The notes beneath the pieces were generated by a model. It was not told the origin of the DNA, ran no database searches, and saw only the letters and a list, made by a program, of their open reading frames with translations. Below, piece after piece: positions 44,726-53,592 of a DNA stretch of 64,000 nucleotides. Every line of letters begins with the position of its first letter. Position 1 is the stretch's first letter. This DNA comes from Bradyrhizobium uaiense (GTDB taxonomy: Bacteria; Pseudomonadota; Alphaproteobacteria; Rhizobiales; Xanthobacteraceae). The stretch is taken from contig NZ_VKHP01000005.1 of assembly GCF_010811875.1 (NCBI RefSeq), forward strand, positions 34,894 through 98,893, in the 5' to 3' direction. The position numbers were made by a program, and so were the translations under genes.

Positions 44726-45094
44726 GGAGGCGATCCTTTGCCGGATCGGCCGCGACCATCGCGGCCTTCGTGGCGATCACTCAGACGGCAGGCGGAACGG
44801 GCCAGAACCCGGAGCAGCTTGTCCGCCGAAGCCCTGAGGGCGTAGGCGGAAGCGGAGGGCCGAAGCGCAGCGGAGGATGGCGAAGGCCGGCTATTTTGCT
44901 TCGCGATGCAAAGCGCTCGCCAGATGGCTAATGTGTCTTCTCGTCGCTGGCGCGCGGCGGAAAATAGCCGGTCGCAGCCATTGCCGGCCCGAGCCGCTTG
45001 CCGTCCGATCGCCCTCTAGAAGGCCGTGGTCGCGTCCTCTTCCGGCAGTGGCCGCACCGCGACCGACCTGTCGACGCCGATCGAGACGTCGCGG
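44726..45094. other. 369-bp leader region of the DUF2493 stub
   Basis: No gene is seen. It holds a tight hairpin GGCCGCGA-CCA-TCGCGGCC (44748-44766) just upstream of the stub start and the wider inverted repeat CCGGCTATTTT / AAAATAGCCGG (44887-44897 and 44961-44971). It probably carries the promoter of the lost DUF2493 gene. Confidence 0.5.
44887..44971. repeat. CCGGCTATTTT / AAAATAGCCGG inverted repeat
   Basis: Two perfect 11-bp arms 63 bases apart in the leader of the DUF2493 stub. Too far apart for a simple hairpin; possible protein-binding or transfer-related site. Confidence 0.45.
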
Positions 45095-46159
45095 CTATTC
45101 CGCGGCTACTGCCGGAGAATGCAGGAAGCGGACGACGTCCTCTGGTACGAGCTGACGCCGCAACGCTGCCCGGAGGGTCTCGAGGTCGAAGATGTGCAGA
45201 TCTTCGTTGAAGTCGCCCAGCCGAGGCGACAGCGAGATCGCTTCAATGCCAGCGGCTTCTGCGCGCTGGGTGAGAATAGCCTGTACGGCATTTCCCGCGG
45301 CATCATTGTCTCGGGCGATATAGAGCCGACGCAGGCCAGAGGGCAGCAACATCGCTGCGAGGTGATTGGCGGAAAGCGCAGCGGCCATGGGTAGGGTTGG
45401 CAGTGCATAACGCAGTGACAGCGTCGTCTCGATCCCCTCGCCCACAGCTAGCACGTCATCGACGACGCCGAAACGAACCGCGTTGCCGAGCAGGTCACCC
45501 ATGGCCCGTCGCGGCGTGTCGATCGGAGCCTTGCCGAGTCGCGAGCGCTCAAAGCCATCTGGATCGAGCCAGGTGCGGTGCACGCCGGTGATCTGTCCCT
45601 TGAGGTTCGTGACGGAAGCGATCATTGCGGGCCAGGTTTCGGTTGGCGAACGCTCATCCGGCCGATAGTAGCAACGTGGGTGGAAACGAAGGCTGCCACC
45701 ATGGTGGATACGGTCTATCCCACGACGCCGCAAATACGTTTCAACCGCCGTCCTCTCGATTGGACTAGATATCGCAAAGAGCCGACGAGCGGATTCCTGC
45801 GATCCGGCTGGTATGAGTGGGCGAATTGGCTTCGAAGCCAATGTTTGTTCAAGACGAGGCTGCTTCAGAAACCGTTTCGCCTCTTCGGCCACCTCGCGAA
45901 AATCGCGCAATCCCAGACTCTCGCGGATGATGTCGAGGAGATCGCCGTGCTCGCCGGTTGCAGCGTCATTCCACTTGCCGGCGGGACCCTTCGGCGATTC
46001 CTGGAGCCGCACGAACATCGAGCGGCCCGGCGTGTTGTGGACGTCGCCGACCACCCAGTACCGCCCCGCGCGCTTGCCATTGGAGAGATAGTATCGACAC
46101 ACTGCCTCGGCCTCGCGCGCGAGGCGGACTGCCAGTTCGGAGGCATCGTTGGACATCAC
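45095..46159 (-). CDS. Toprim-domain primase-like protein of a mobile element
   Basis: A 354-residue protein. The N-terminal part resembles the zinc-binding/primase leader of plasmid DNA primases (LREAEAVCRYYL-like start, GRYWVVGDV, GEHGDLLDIIRESLGL). The C-terminal Toprim fold has the acidic motifs AVGEGIETTLSL (Glu) and LYIARDNDAAGN (Asp-x-Asp). Such proteins prime or process single-stranded DNA during plasmid or ICE transfer. Its start overlaps the stop of the ParB-like gene (ATGA). Its product is full-length, unlike its neighbours. Confidence 0.82.
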   Translation of the reverse strand: MMSNDASELAVRLAREAEAVCRYYLSNGKRAGRYWVVGDVHNTPGRSMFVRLQESPKGPAGKWNDAATGEHGDLLDIIRESLGLRDFREVAEEAKRFLKQPRLEQTLASKPIRPLIPAGSQESARRLFAISSPIERTAVETYLRRRGIDRIHHGGSLRFHPRCYYRPDERSPTETWPAMIASVTNLKGQITGVHRTWLDPDGFERSRLGKAPIDTPRRAMGDLLGNAVRFGVVDDVLAVGEGIETTLSLRYALPTLPMAAALSANHLAAMLLPSGLRRLYIARDNDAAGNAVQAILTQRAEAAGIEAISLSPRLGDFNEDLHIFDLETLRAALRRQLVPEDVVRFLHSPAVAAE

Positions 46160-46767
46160 GCGGCCTCCAGTTCGCTGATACGCGCGATGCGATACGTGTC
46201 GAGCACCTTCGAACGGACTTTGGCGCCGCTCGCATCCATCGGCGCGAACATGCGCAGCTTCCAGGAGATGATCTCCCCAAGAAAAAAGCCATAAGCCCGC
46301 AGACGATCGCGCATCGTGTCGTTGAATCCCGACAGCTCGATGCGGTGCGCGCCCATCACCCGGACGTGGCGATGTTGGAGTTCCTCCAAGAGGTCGAGGT
46401 CAGTATGCCCTTCCATCAGCGCGGCAAATGAGGCGTCCACCGCGGGGGCATTTGCGACCCACGCGACCGAGACCTTGAGGCCGCCGGCCCACTCATCGTT
46501 CTTCGCCACCGAATCGTCCTCGGCGATATCCCCTTCGCAAACGACGCACAGCACCACCTGCGTCTTGGACATCTCGTTGCCATCTGCATCAACGACGGCC
46601 CGGACACTCTGACTTTGCAGAAGCGTGGGCTGCGCGACGCTCTCGGCTAGCTGTTCGATTGAGACACCGGCCTTGACGCGACGAACGTTCGACTGGCTGA
46701 GCACGAGCTTGTTGAAGGGAATGTCCGGGGAAGGCGACAGCGTGATCTTTTGTAGCGCTCTCGTCAT
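46156..46767 (-). CDS. ParB-like protein with internal deletion, unusual C-terminus
   Basis: A 203-residue protein. Residues ~8-60 are a ParB/RepB N-terminal segment (PFNKLVLSQSNVRRVKAG, SIEQLAESVAQ, LLQSQSVRAVVDADG). The family then has a GGRRY box and a basic helix; here the sequence jumps to KTQVVLCVVCEGDIAEDDSV, losing about 25 residues including GGRRY. The last ~105 residues (VAWVANAPAVDASFAALMEG, HRIELSGFNDTMRDRLRA) form a separate domain I cannot name. The frame is intact, so a rearranged protein is made, but ParB CTPase activity is unlikely. A folded leader lies directly upstream. Confidence 0.65.
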   Translation of the reverse strand: MTRALQKITLSPSPDIPFNKLVLSQSNVRRVKAGVSIEQLAESVAQPTLLQSQSVRAVVDADGNEMSKTQVVLCVVCEGDIAEDDSVAKNDEWAGGLKVSVAWVANAPAVDASFAALMEGHTDLDLLEELQHRHVRVMGAHRIELSGFNDTMRDRLRAYGFFLGEIISWKLRMFAPMDASGAKVRSKVLDTYRIARISELEAA

Positions 46768-46779
46768 TTTGGCTCTCCA

Positions 46780-46821
46780 CGACGGGCGCCGTGAGACTCT
46801 CTCTCGGCTTCCAACCCGTCG
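46780..46821 (-). ncRNA. structured RNA leader, copy 1
   Basis: On the minus-strand transcript an outer stem (9 bp, core CGACGGG/CCCGTCG) encloses an asymmetric loop (6 bases against 1) and an inner 8-bp stem with one mismatch, capped by the 5-base loop AGAGU. The GGAGAG ribosome site of the ParB-like gene follows the outer stem immediately. The same architecture recurs at 47842-47889. Confidence 0.6.
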
Positions 46822-46869
46822 CGAACAGCCTCGCCTCCTCTCACTCTCGCGCAGCCACGAAGCCGAGCA

Positions 46870-47832
46870 TCACGCCGCCTCGTGATCGGCGACAATCGAA
46901 TCCAGTGACGCGGGCTCAATGGACCCGGGAACGAAACCGAGCAAATAGTCCGCAGCCTTGCTCGCCTGCGAGGCGGCACGCACGATGGCCCGATTGTCTT
47001 CGCGCAGGACGTCAAGCCAGGAGCCAATATAGTCGGCATGGCGCACGTTCGGTACGATCCCGAGCGACGCGCAGCTGAACGCCGAGCTCAACTCGGCAAC
47101 CAGTTCTTCGAAGGCATATTTTCTCGTTCCGTAGGATCCGCTCTGGTCGCGGTTGAGGCGCGAGGGATGCCCGGTCGCATGACCGAGTTCATGCAACGCC
47201 GTGCGGTGCCAGTTGATGGGTTCGAAATAGGCCTGCGGCGGGGGAACCTGAACATAGTCTTCGGCTGTTGCATAGAATGCACGATCTCCACCAATCCGAA
47301 ATCGAATTCCGCTGGCCTTGATCAGGGCATCAACTGTAGGTTCGATGAGGTCAGCGCGCGGTGGCGGCGCCGCGGCGGCAATGCCGTCGGGCAGCTCCTC
47401 GCACTGATCGGTGTTGAAAACGGTAAATCGTTTGAGGAATGGAATGGCCTGCGCTTCTTCGCCGTTCTCAGCAGCGCGACGCTTCTCGTCATTCGGCACA
47501 AAGCGATCAGCGTAGACGACTGTGGTGCCGCGCTCTCCCTTGCGAACGTGACCGCCGAGCGAGTGGGCCTGACGAAAGGTGAGCCAACTTTGGCCGGCAA
47601 ATCCGTGTTCGATCAGCGCTCCCCAGAGGATGAGGATATTTACGCCGCTGTATTGCCGGTTGGTTGACGCATTTTTCGGCATGGCCAGCGGCGCTTTCGC
47701 CGCGGCCCTACCCCAGGGCTGAACCCAGGGGACGCGTCCGGCCTCAAGCTCGGCGATGATCTTGTCAGTGATTTCGCAATAGAGGTTCGCCCGGTTTTGG
47801 CCGGCGCGCGCTCCAACTGTATGGTTTGACAT
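46870..47832 (-). CDS. ArdC-type antirestriction / zincin-like metallopeptidase
   Basis: A 320-residue protein: N-terminal single-strand-DNA-binding ArdC domain (YCEITDKIIAELEAGRVPWV, NRQYSGVNILILW, GERGTTVVYADRF) and a C-terminal zincin domain with HELGHATGH near residue 213 and a downstream glutamate in FEELVAELSSAF. ArdC proteins protect incoming single-stranded plasmid or ICE DNA. The leader upstream of the ATG is the second copy of the folded RNA. Good length for the family and no lesion. Confidence 0.88.
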   Translation of the reverse strand: MSNHTVGARAGQNRANLYCEITDKIIAELEAGRVPWVQPWGRAAAKAPLAMPKNASTNRQYSGVNILILWGALIEHGFAGQSWLTFRQAHSLGGHVRKGERGTTVVYADRFVPNDEKRRAAENGEEAQAIPFLKRFTVFNTDQCEELPDGIAAAAPPPRADLIEPTVDALIKASGIRFRIGGDRAFYATAEDYVQVPPPQAYFEPINWHRTALHELGHATGHPSRLNRDQSGSYGTRKYAFEELVAELSSAFSCASLGIVPNVRHADYIGSWLDVLREDNRAIVRAASQASKAADYLLGFVPGSIEPASLDSIVADHEAA

Positions 47833-47841
47833 CGCGGTTCT

Positions 47842-47889
47842 CCGCGACGGGCGCCGCGAGCCTCTCTCGCAGCTTGTAACCCGTCACGG
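47842..47889 (-). ncRNA. structured RNA leader, copy 2
   Basis: On the minus strand a 10-bp outer stem (CCGUGACGGG/CCCGUCGCGG, one G-U pair), a 6-against-1 internal loop, an uninterrupted 8-bp inner stem and the 5-base loop AGAGG. The GGAGAAC ribosome site of ardC follows at once. Differences from copy 1 in the stems are mostly G-U or compensating on this strand only, which supports a minus-strand RNA. Confidence 0.6.
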
Positions 47890-48839
47890 AAAAACCCAGC
47901 CTGCACTCTTACTCTCAGCTCCTTGCGCCATCTCCCTGGGGCTGCAGGCTTGATCAGGCGTGCGCGAGGGGCGTATCGCCTCAACGGAAAATGGCACCCG
48001 GAGAGCGTGAGCAGAGCGACCCGAAGGGGCACGCGGATCCGAGTGCAGCGACGAGACCGGTTAAGAGGGTACCCGGGACAGGGGCAGTGATAGCGACGCC
48101 GGCATACTCATGACGGCGGGGCCCTTTCCCGAGTACCCCCGGCGAGGAACTCCGCAGTTCTAGGTGCTGGTGCGACTGTACGTCCCTGGTCTGCGTCTAT
48201 CGCGTCAGGGATGGAAGCCCGAAGGGTGAAAACCCGGCGAAGCCGGGGTTTCAGCGCAGCCGACAGCCCGGCCCGCTAGGGCGACGCCCAACTGGACCGA
48301 CACAATCACCCCTCCAAGACAGGTCACGTCAGCTGGCAACGCCAGGGCGGCATTTCGCCATTCCGACAAAGGAGATGACGCCGATGGGCTGAATGTCGCG
48401 TGAGCACCAGACTTGTCGGAATAACAGCTGATAGCTCACCAAAATCACATGCCTCTCGATCAGCGGCCTTCCCCGCGCTTTTCACGGAGAGGAATGGACT
48501 AACGCTCGCCACGGGTCACGCGCGTGAACACGACATCGGCAAGTATTACACCGATAGTTGCTGCGGCTCACGTTACGATCCTGGCCAACGCACTTGTCCG
48601 GATCTCGCATGCTGAGCCGGGCTGCACTGCATCGCCGCGTCGATGACAGCCGGCACCCATGTGCACCCTAGGCCCGCCGATTGCCGCTTCAGCTTTTGAA
48701 GCTCTTTTCTTCAACGCCGTCTCGTGTCCGAATTGGACATCTGACAAGAAGCTAAAGCAACATATGGGCTAGGCCTGTTCAAGCAGCGAAACCAGGTTGG
48801 CGCGATGCGACGGACCTCAGCATGTAAAGTGTTACCGCA
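47890..48839. other. ~950-bp non-coding core of the mobile element
   Basis: No gene is convincing. Visible structures are: a set of hairpins at about 48205-48290 (AGCCC-GAA-GGGT, AAACCCGGC-GAA-GCCGGGGTTT, GGGCG repeats), the 10-bp inverted repeat ATTCCGACAA / TTGTCGGAAT at 48360 and 48413, and the near-palindrome TGTCC-GAATT-GGACA at 48725-48739. Lying between divergent ardC and recombinase genes, it could hold the control region, an origin or the attachment or transfer site. Confidence 0.5.
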
Positions 48840-49148
48840 TTGGCGCGTAGGCCGACTTCGATGACATCTCGTTCTGCTCTTCCTGCTCGTTATCCAACCG
48901 TCGGCGCTTGGCCCGCACTCATGCTTGCAGACATGGCCGCTGCCTACTTGGATTTCGCAAACACCCATGAACTCGCGCGAGCTGTTGGCCGCGGCGAGGC
49001 CCCCAAGCCGATCGCCTATCGTGGAACTGGACGAGCACGGCAACCAGTCTGGTCGAGAGCCGCAATCGATGATTTTGCCGCACCCCGCAAAACATTCCAT
49101 TTTGATAGATCAGAAGGCGACGATTTGGCCACGCTTGTAAGACGTTAG
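48840..49148 (+). CDS. AlpA-like small DNA-binding protein
   Basis: A 102-residue protein. The middle part reads LMLADMAAAYLDFANTHELA, then GEAPKPIAYRGTGRARQPVW and SRAAIDDFAA: the winged-helix excisionase/AlpA pattern (helix-turn-helix, then a strand pair ending xPxW). Such proteins sit directly upstream of integrases and act as activators or directionality factors. It is 10 bp before the recombinase gene. The start could be 48840 or the ATG at 48861 (MTSRSALPAR). Confidence 0.65.
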   Translation: MARRPTSMTSRSALPARYPTVGAWPALMLADMAAAYLDFANTHELARAVGRGEAPKPIAYRGTGRARQPVWSRAAIDDFAAPRKTFHFDRSEGDDLATLVRR

Positions 49149-49158
49149 CGGTGCCGCA

Positions 49159-50457
49159 TTGTCCCTTCCGCGTTACTGCAGGTCGAAGTCGTTGAAGAAC
49201 GGTAGGCGCGCATATTTCTTCGAGCCGCCGACTTGGGCTCGCAATGAAGGCTGCCCCGTCAAAGCTGAAGCATTAGGAGAGAACCGTGCGGCAGCCTTCA
49301 AAAGGGCCGAGAAGACTCTGCTGCCCGCCTTTGACAGCTGGCGATCAGGCGGACTAACCGACATGATGCCAGCATCTCCGGTATCCGGCACTTTTGATTG
49401 GCTTATCGGCGTATTCAAGGCGAACTACCGATGGCACGAAATCGATTTCAAGACACAACGCCTATATGGTCAAGGTCTGGCACTTTTTGCCAACTACGAA
49501 TTGAACGATGGTAGCCGCGCGGGTTCGAAGCTCATTGCTGATTTCACCAAAGCATTTGTCGATGCTGTTTATGCAAATCTGCTCGTCGTTGAAAGTAGAA
49601 GCACCGACGGAAAAGTCGTCAAGCGTGAGCGTCGGCGTTTCGCCAATGCAGCCATGACGGCCTGTAGGCGGGCTTGGTTTGTTGGCCAGCGCGCTGAAGA
49701 AGCCAGAGTGCCGCCGGTCAATCCATTCTCACGGATGGGCTTAAAGTCGCGCGCGCCGGGTCAAGCAGCGAGAGAGACGCCAACAGCGACCTGGCAGGAG
49801 CTTGTCGCATTCAGGCGAGCTGCGAACACCATGGGATACCACTCGGTCGCAACCGCAGCATTGCTGACTTGGGAGTGGTTGCAGCGCGAGGAACATATCT
49901 TTGGCGCCTTCGAAATCGAGCACTATCGACCAAAGGAGCGTCCGAGCAGCGTGAGGATCGTACATCCGAAGAACGGCGAGGAAGCCTGGTGGCCCTTATT
50001 CGATGAGAACAATGAACCGCTCTTCCCGGAACTCATGGCCGAGCTCGACGTCCTCAAATGCTCACTCGCCTCTGGACTGGCCTTTCGCCGTGATCATGCC
50101 CATCGCCGGTCGCCCGCCCAGCTCCCTTGGATCACCGAGCGTAAGGATCTGCGTTACCTGCGCCACGTCGTCAAGAAGATCATCATGGCAGCCGGGCTCC
50201 GGGGCGAGCTCTCATTTACGTCCTTTCGCCACGGTGGCTTCACCGAAGGCGCAGACAGCGATCTCACGGACGCCGAACTGCGCGCAGCGGGTCGCCATCG
50301 CTCGAGACTACAGCTTCCGACCTATGCCAAACGCACGCGAAAGCAATTGATCGTGGCTGCCAAGAAGCGCCGCGAGGAGCGAGCCAGCTCGACCGTTTTG
50401 TCAGAAGGCGCGCTTGCCCCTCATTCTTCGATAGCTTCCATCAACCGGCGCACTTAA
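49159..50457 (+). CDS. tyrosine recombinase (phage-type integrase)
   Basis: A 432-residue protein starting at TTG. The N-terminal half is a core-binding domain (DWLIGVFKANYRWHEIDFKT). The C-terminal catalytic domain has ALLTWEWLQREEHI (first Arg region), LSFTSFRHGG (second Arg), AGRHRS (His) and the nucleophile in PTYAKRT near residue 388. The first position of the usual HxxR box is Thr here. Lysine- and arginine-rich C-terminus. With the AlpA-like gene it is the integration module of the element; its 3' end faces the chromosomal enoyl-CoA hydratase gene 50 bp away, so the right element edge is probably there. Confidence 0.8.
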   Translation: MSLPRYCRSKSLKNGRRAYFFEPPTWARNEGCPVKAEALGENRAAAFKRAEKTLLPAFDSWRSGGLTDMMPASPVSGTFDWLIGVFKANYRWHEIDFKTQRLYGQGLALFANYELNDGSRAGSKLIADFTKAFVDAVYANLLVVESRSTDGKVVKRERRRFANAAMTACRRAWFVGQRAEEARVPPVNPFSRMGLKSRAPGQAARETPTATWQELVAFRRAANTMGYHSVATAALLTWEWLQREEHIFGAFEIEHYRPKERPSSVRIVHPKNGEEAWWPLFDENNEPLFPELMAELDVLKCSLASGLAFRRDHAHRRSPAQLPWITERKDLRYLRHVVKKIIMAAGLRGELSFTSFRHGGFTEGADSDLTDAELRAAGRHRSRLQLPTYAKRTRKQLIVAAKKRREERASSTVLSEGALAPHSSIASINRRT

Positions 50458-50510
50458 TCCTCCACGCCGGCGCGCGGCTCCTAAACGAAACCCGGCGATC
50501 AGTCGTCCGC

Positions 50511-51290
50511 CTAACGACCGGTCCATGTCGGCCTGCGCTTCTCGCCAAAAGCCTTGAGGCCTTCCTTGGCGTCCTCGGTCATCGCGAGCAGCGCGATCTG
50601 GCTCTCGGTGTAGGCGATGCTTTCGTCGAACGACATCGAGGCAATCGCCCGCATCGCGTACTTGCCGCGCCGGATCGCGGTCGGCGACTTGTCGACGATA
50701 CGGCCGATCAACCAGTCGACCTTGGTGTCGAGCTCGGCCGCCGGCACCACGTAGTTGAGCAGGCCCGCGGCTTGGGCAGCCTTGGCGTCGAACGGCTCAC
50801 CGGTCAGCGCCCACTCGTTGATGAGGCGTGCGGGAGCGATCGATTGCAGCAGGCTCAGCACCTGCATCGGAAACACGCCGACCTTCACCTCGGGCAGGCC
50901 GAAGATCACGCCATCGGCGGCAACCGCCATGTCGGTCATGCACAACAGCCCCATGCCGCCGGCCATGCAGACGCCGCCGACCCGCGCGATCGCGGGTTTT
51001 GTGGCGTTCTGCGACAGCCGCAGCAAATCGGCATAGTCGACATTCGGTCGCGAGAAATCCATCGAGAAGGCAGCGCCGCTGTTTTGCAGATCGGCGCCGG
51101 CACAGAACGCCTTATCGCCCGCGCCGGTCAGCACGATGACGCGCACATCCTTGTCGTCATGCGCCTCGCGATAGCCTTTGGCGATGCCCGCGATCACACC
51201 CGCATTGAGCGCGTTGCGCTTGTCCGGGCGGTTGATGGTGATCCAGTACGCCTGCCCGCGCTTCTCGAGAAGAACGCTGTTGTCGGTCAT
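50511..51290 (-). CDS. enoyl-CoA hydratase/isomerase, copy 3
   Basis: A 259-residue crotonase-fold protein. It has WITINRPDKRNALNAGVIAG, VLTGAGDKAFCAGADLQNSG, GVCMAGGMGLLCMTDMAVAA and FGLPEVKVGVFPM with the catalytic-loop Glu. I start at 51290 (MTDNSVLLEK); the frame is open upstream to 51362 but that part is not conserved. It is the first chromosomal gene after the mobile element and is 78 bp downstream of the molybdoenzyme gene, with which it may be cotranscribed. Confidence 0.88.
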   Translation of the reverse strand: MTDNSVLLEKRGQAYWITINRPDKRNALNAGVIAGIAKGYREAHDDKDVRVIVLTGAGDKAFCAGADLQNSGAAFSMDFSRPNVDYADLLRLSQNATKPAIARVGGVCMAGGMGLLCMTDMAVAADGVIFGLPEVKVGVFPMQVLSLLQSIAPARLINEWALTGEPFDAKAAQAAGLLNYVVPAAELDTKVDWLIGRIVDKSPTAIRRGKYAMRAIASMSFDESIAYTESQIALLAMTEDAKEGLKAFGEKRRPTWTGR

Positions 51291-51368
51291 GTTTCCCGCC
51301 TGTTTTCTTGCCTGTGTGCCGTTGTCAGCCGACATTTGCGGCAGGATCGGCGCCGACTGCAAGCAGGA

Positions 51369-53468
51369 TTATGCGGCGGCCGGCGCCTTCCTGATCCAGA
51401 CCTTGTTGTCGTGGAAAGCAGCCCCGCCAAGCGGCGCGACAGCCTCCGCCCCAGTCAGCATGTTGATGCCGCGTCCGCCGATATGGGACTTGTTGGGGTG
51501 GATCGACTCGGCGATCAGCACGCCGCGGCGGACGCCATCGAACAGCTTCGCGGTGAGCGTCGTCTCGCCGCGCATGTTGCCGAGCGTCACGGCATCGCCG
51601 TCGGCGATCGAGAGGCCGGCCGCATCGTCGGGGTGGATCATCACGGTCGGCGCACCCTCACGGGCCTGCGACGACGGCGTTTCGTTGAAGCTGGTGTTGA
51701 GGAAGCTGCGCGACGGCGAGGTTGCGAGCCGGAACGGATGCTGCGCGTCCGCCTCCTCGATGATGGTCCAGTGGTCGGGCAGCGAGGGCATCTTGTCCCA
51801 CGCGCCCATCAACCCGCCCGCGCCGACCGGAACCTTGCCCCAATCGACCTTGAAGTGGAATTTCTTGTCAGCATGAGCGAAGCCGTCGAGATAATGCGAG
51901 GTGCGGAAATCGGGCTGCAAATCACGCCACAGCTCGGCCTCGAGCGTTCCGATATCGCCATGCCCGCTCTTCTTCAGCGTCGCATCGATCAGTTCGCGCG
52001 CCGTCATGTCGAAGCCGGGATGCGCGGCATTGAGGCGGCGGCCGAGCCCCTGCAGCACCTCATGGTTGGAACGGCACTCGCCGGGCGGATCGATCAGCTT
52101 CGGGCCGACCGAGATGTGCTGATGACCGCCGCCGTAATAGAGGTCGTCGTGCTCCATGAACATCGTCGCCGGCAGCACGATGTCGGCCATCTGCGCCGTC
52201 TCGGTCATGAACTGCTCGTGCACCGCAACGAACAGATCCTCGCGGGCAAAGCCCTGCCGCACCAGCGCCTGCTCGGGCGCCACCGTCATCGGATTGGTGT
52301 TCTGGATCAGCATCGCCTTGACCGGCCCACCGCCACGCAGGGCCTCGGCATCGCCGGTCAGGATGCGGCCGATCTTCGACTGATCGAGCACCCGCGTCGA
52401 TGGATCGATCGCGTCGTGGCCTTCGATGATCGATTCGTCGAAACGCCAGATTCCGGCATTGTTGAAGAACGCACCGCCGCCCTCATATTGCCAGGCCCCG
52501 GTCACCGCGGGAATGCACAGCGCAGCATGCATCTGCGCGGCGCCATTGCGGCTGCGTGTGAAACCATAGCCAAGGCGGAAGAAGGAACGCTGCGTCTGCC
52601 CGACCAGTCGCGCGAATGCCTCGATCTCCTCGACCGGCACGCCCGAGATCGCCGAAGCCCATTCCGGCGTGCGGGTCTTGAGATGCGCTTCCAGCTGATC
52701 GGGACAATCGGTATAGCGCGCCAGATAATCGCGATCGGCAAATCCCTCGCGGAACAGCACGTGCATCACGGCGCAGGCGAAGGCGCCATCGGTGCCCGGC
52801 CGCAGCAGGATCTTGATGTCGGCCTGCTTCATGGTCTCGTTGTTGTAAACGTCGACCGCCGCGATCTTCGCGCCGCGCTCCTTCCGCGCGCGCGATGCAT
52901 GCGTCATCACGTTGACCTGAGTGTTCACCGGATTGGTGCCCCAGATCACGACGAGATCGGAGACGCCCATCTCGCGCGGATCGACGCCGGCAATCTTGCC
53001 GGTCCCGGCGGCAAAACCGATGCGCGCGATAGTTGAACAGATCGTACCGTAGAAGCGCGAATACTTCTTCACATGCGACAGCCGGTTGAGGCCGTCGCGC
53101 ATCACGAGCCCCATGGTGCCCGCGTAGTAATAAGGCCAGACCGACTCGGCGCCGAATTCGCGCTCCGCGGCGTCGAACCGCGCCGCGATCTCGTCCAGGG
53201 CCTCATCCCATGAGATCCGCGCGAACTGGCCGGAGCCCTTCGGCCCGGTCCGGCGCATCGGATGCATCAGCCGTTCGGCATGATGGATCCGCTCGGCATA
53301 GCGCGCGACCTTGGCGCAGACAACGCCGGCCGTGTAGGTCTGCAGCTTGGAGCCGCGTACCCGGCCGATCGAGCGTCCCTCGATCACTTCGACGTCGAGC
53401 GCACATGCCGAGGGGCAGTCGTGCGGACAGGTGGAATGGCGGATGTCGACCTTGGCATGCTGGTTCAT
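51369..53468 (-). CDS. molybdopterin oxidoreductase (DMSO-reductase family)
   Basis: A 699-residue cytoplasmic molybdoenzyme. An N-terminal 4Fe-4S site has Cys14, 18, 22 and 51 (CPHDCPSAC and VVCAKVARY). Then come the bis-MGD-binding domains (VWPYYYAGTMGLV, DLVVIWGTNPVNTQ, MLIQNTNP, IVLPATMFMEHDD) and the C-terminal dinucleotide-binding domain (LNTSFNE, VMIHPDDAAGLSIADGD, GINMLTGAE). No twin-arginine signal. It resembles BisC/formate-dehydrogenase-like anaerobic dehydrogenases of unknown substrate. No membrane or electron-transfer subunit is adjacent. Confidence 0.9.
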   Translation of the reverse strand: MNQHAKVDIRHSTCPHDCPSACALDVEVIEGRSIGRVRGSKLQTYTAGVVCAKVARYAERIHHAERLMHPMRRTGPKGSGQFARISWDEALDEIAARFDAAEREFGAESVWPYYYAGTMGLVMRDGLNRLSHVKKYSRFYGTICSTIARIGFAAGTGKIAGVDPREMGVSDLVVIWGTNPVNTQVNVMTHASRARKERGAKIAAVDVYNNETMKQADIKILLRPGTDGAFACAVMHVLFREGFADRDYLARYTDCPDQLEAHLKTRTPEWASAISGVPVEEIEAFARLVGQTQRSFFRLGYGFTRSRNGAAQMHAALCIPAVTGAWQYEGGGAFFNNAGIWRFDESIIEGHDAIDPSTRVLDQSKIGRILTGDAEALRGGGPVKAMLIQNTNPMTVAPEQALVRQGFAREDLFVAVHEQFMTETAQMADIVLPATMFMEHDDLYYGGGHQHISVGPKLIDPPGECRSNHEVLQGLGRRLNAAHPGFDMTARELIDATLKKSGHGDIGTLEAELWRDLQPDFRTSHYLDGFAHADKKFHFKVDWGKVPVGAGGLMGAWDKMPSLPDHWTIIEEADAQHPFRLATSPSRSFLNTSFNETPSSQAREGAPTVMIHPDDAAGLSIADGDAVTLGNMRGETTLTAKLFDGVRRGVLIAESIHPNKSHIGGRGINMLTGAEAVAPLGGAAFHDNKVWIRKAPAAA

Positions 53469-53592
53469 GCCAAACTGGTAACATCAAATATCCGCTCCGC
53501 CGAGGGGCATTATTGCGCCAGTCCGGGCGAAAACCGGGCATGAGCCATGCGGCAAGCGCCCGGACCGGAATGCTAACCGCCCGACCCGACGA

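Noticed and set aside
44607..44780. N-terminal extension of the LLM oxidoreductase to 44780
   Set aside because: These codons are an out-of-frame reading of the DUF2493 gene start, rich in Arg and unlike any LLM protein.
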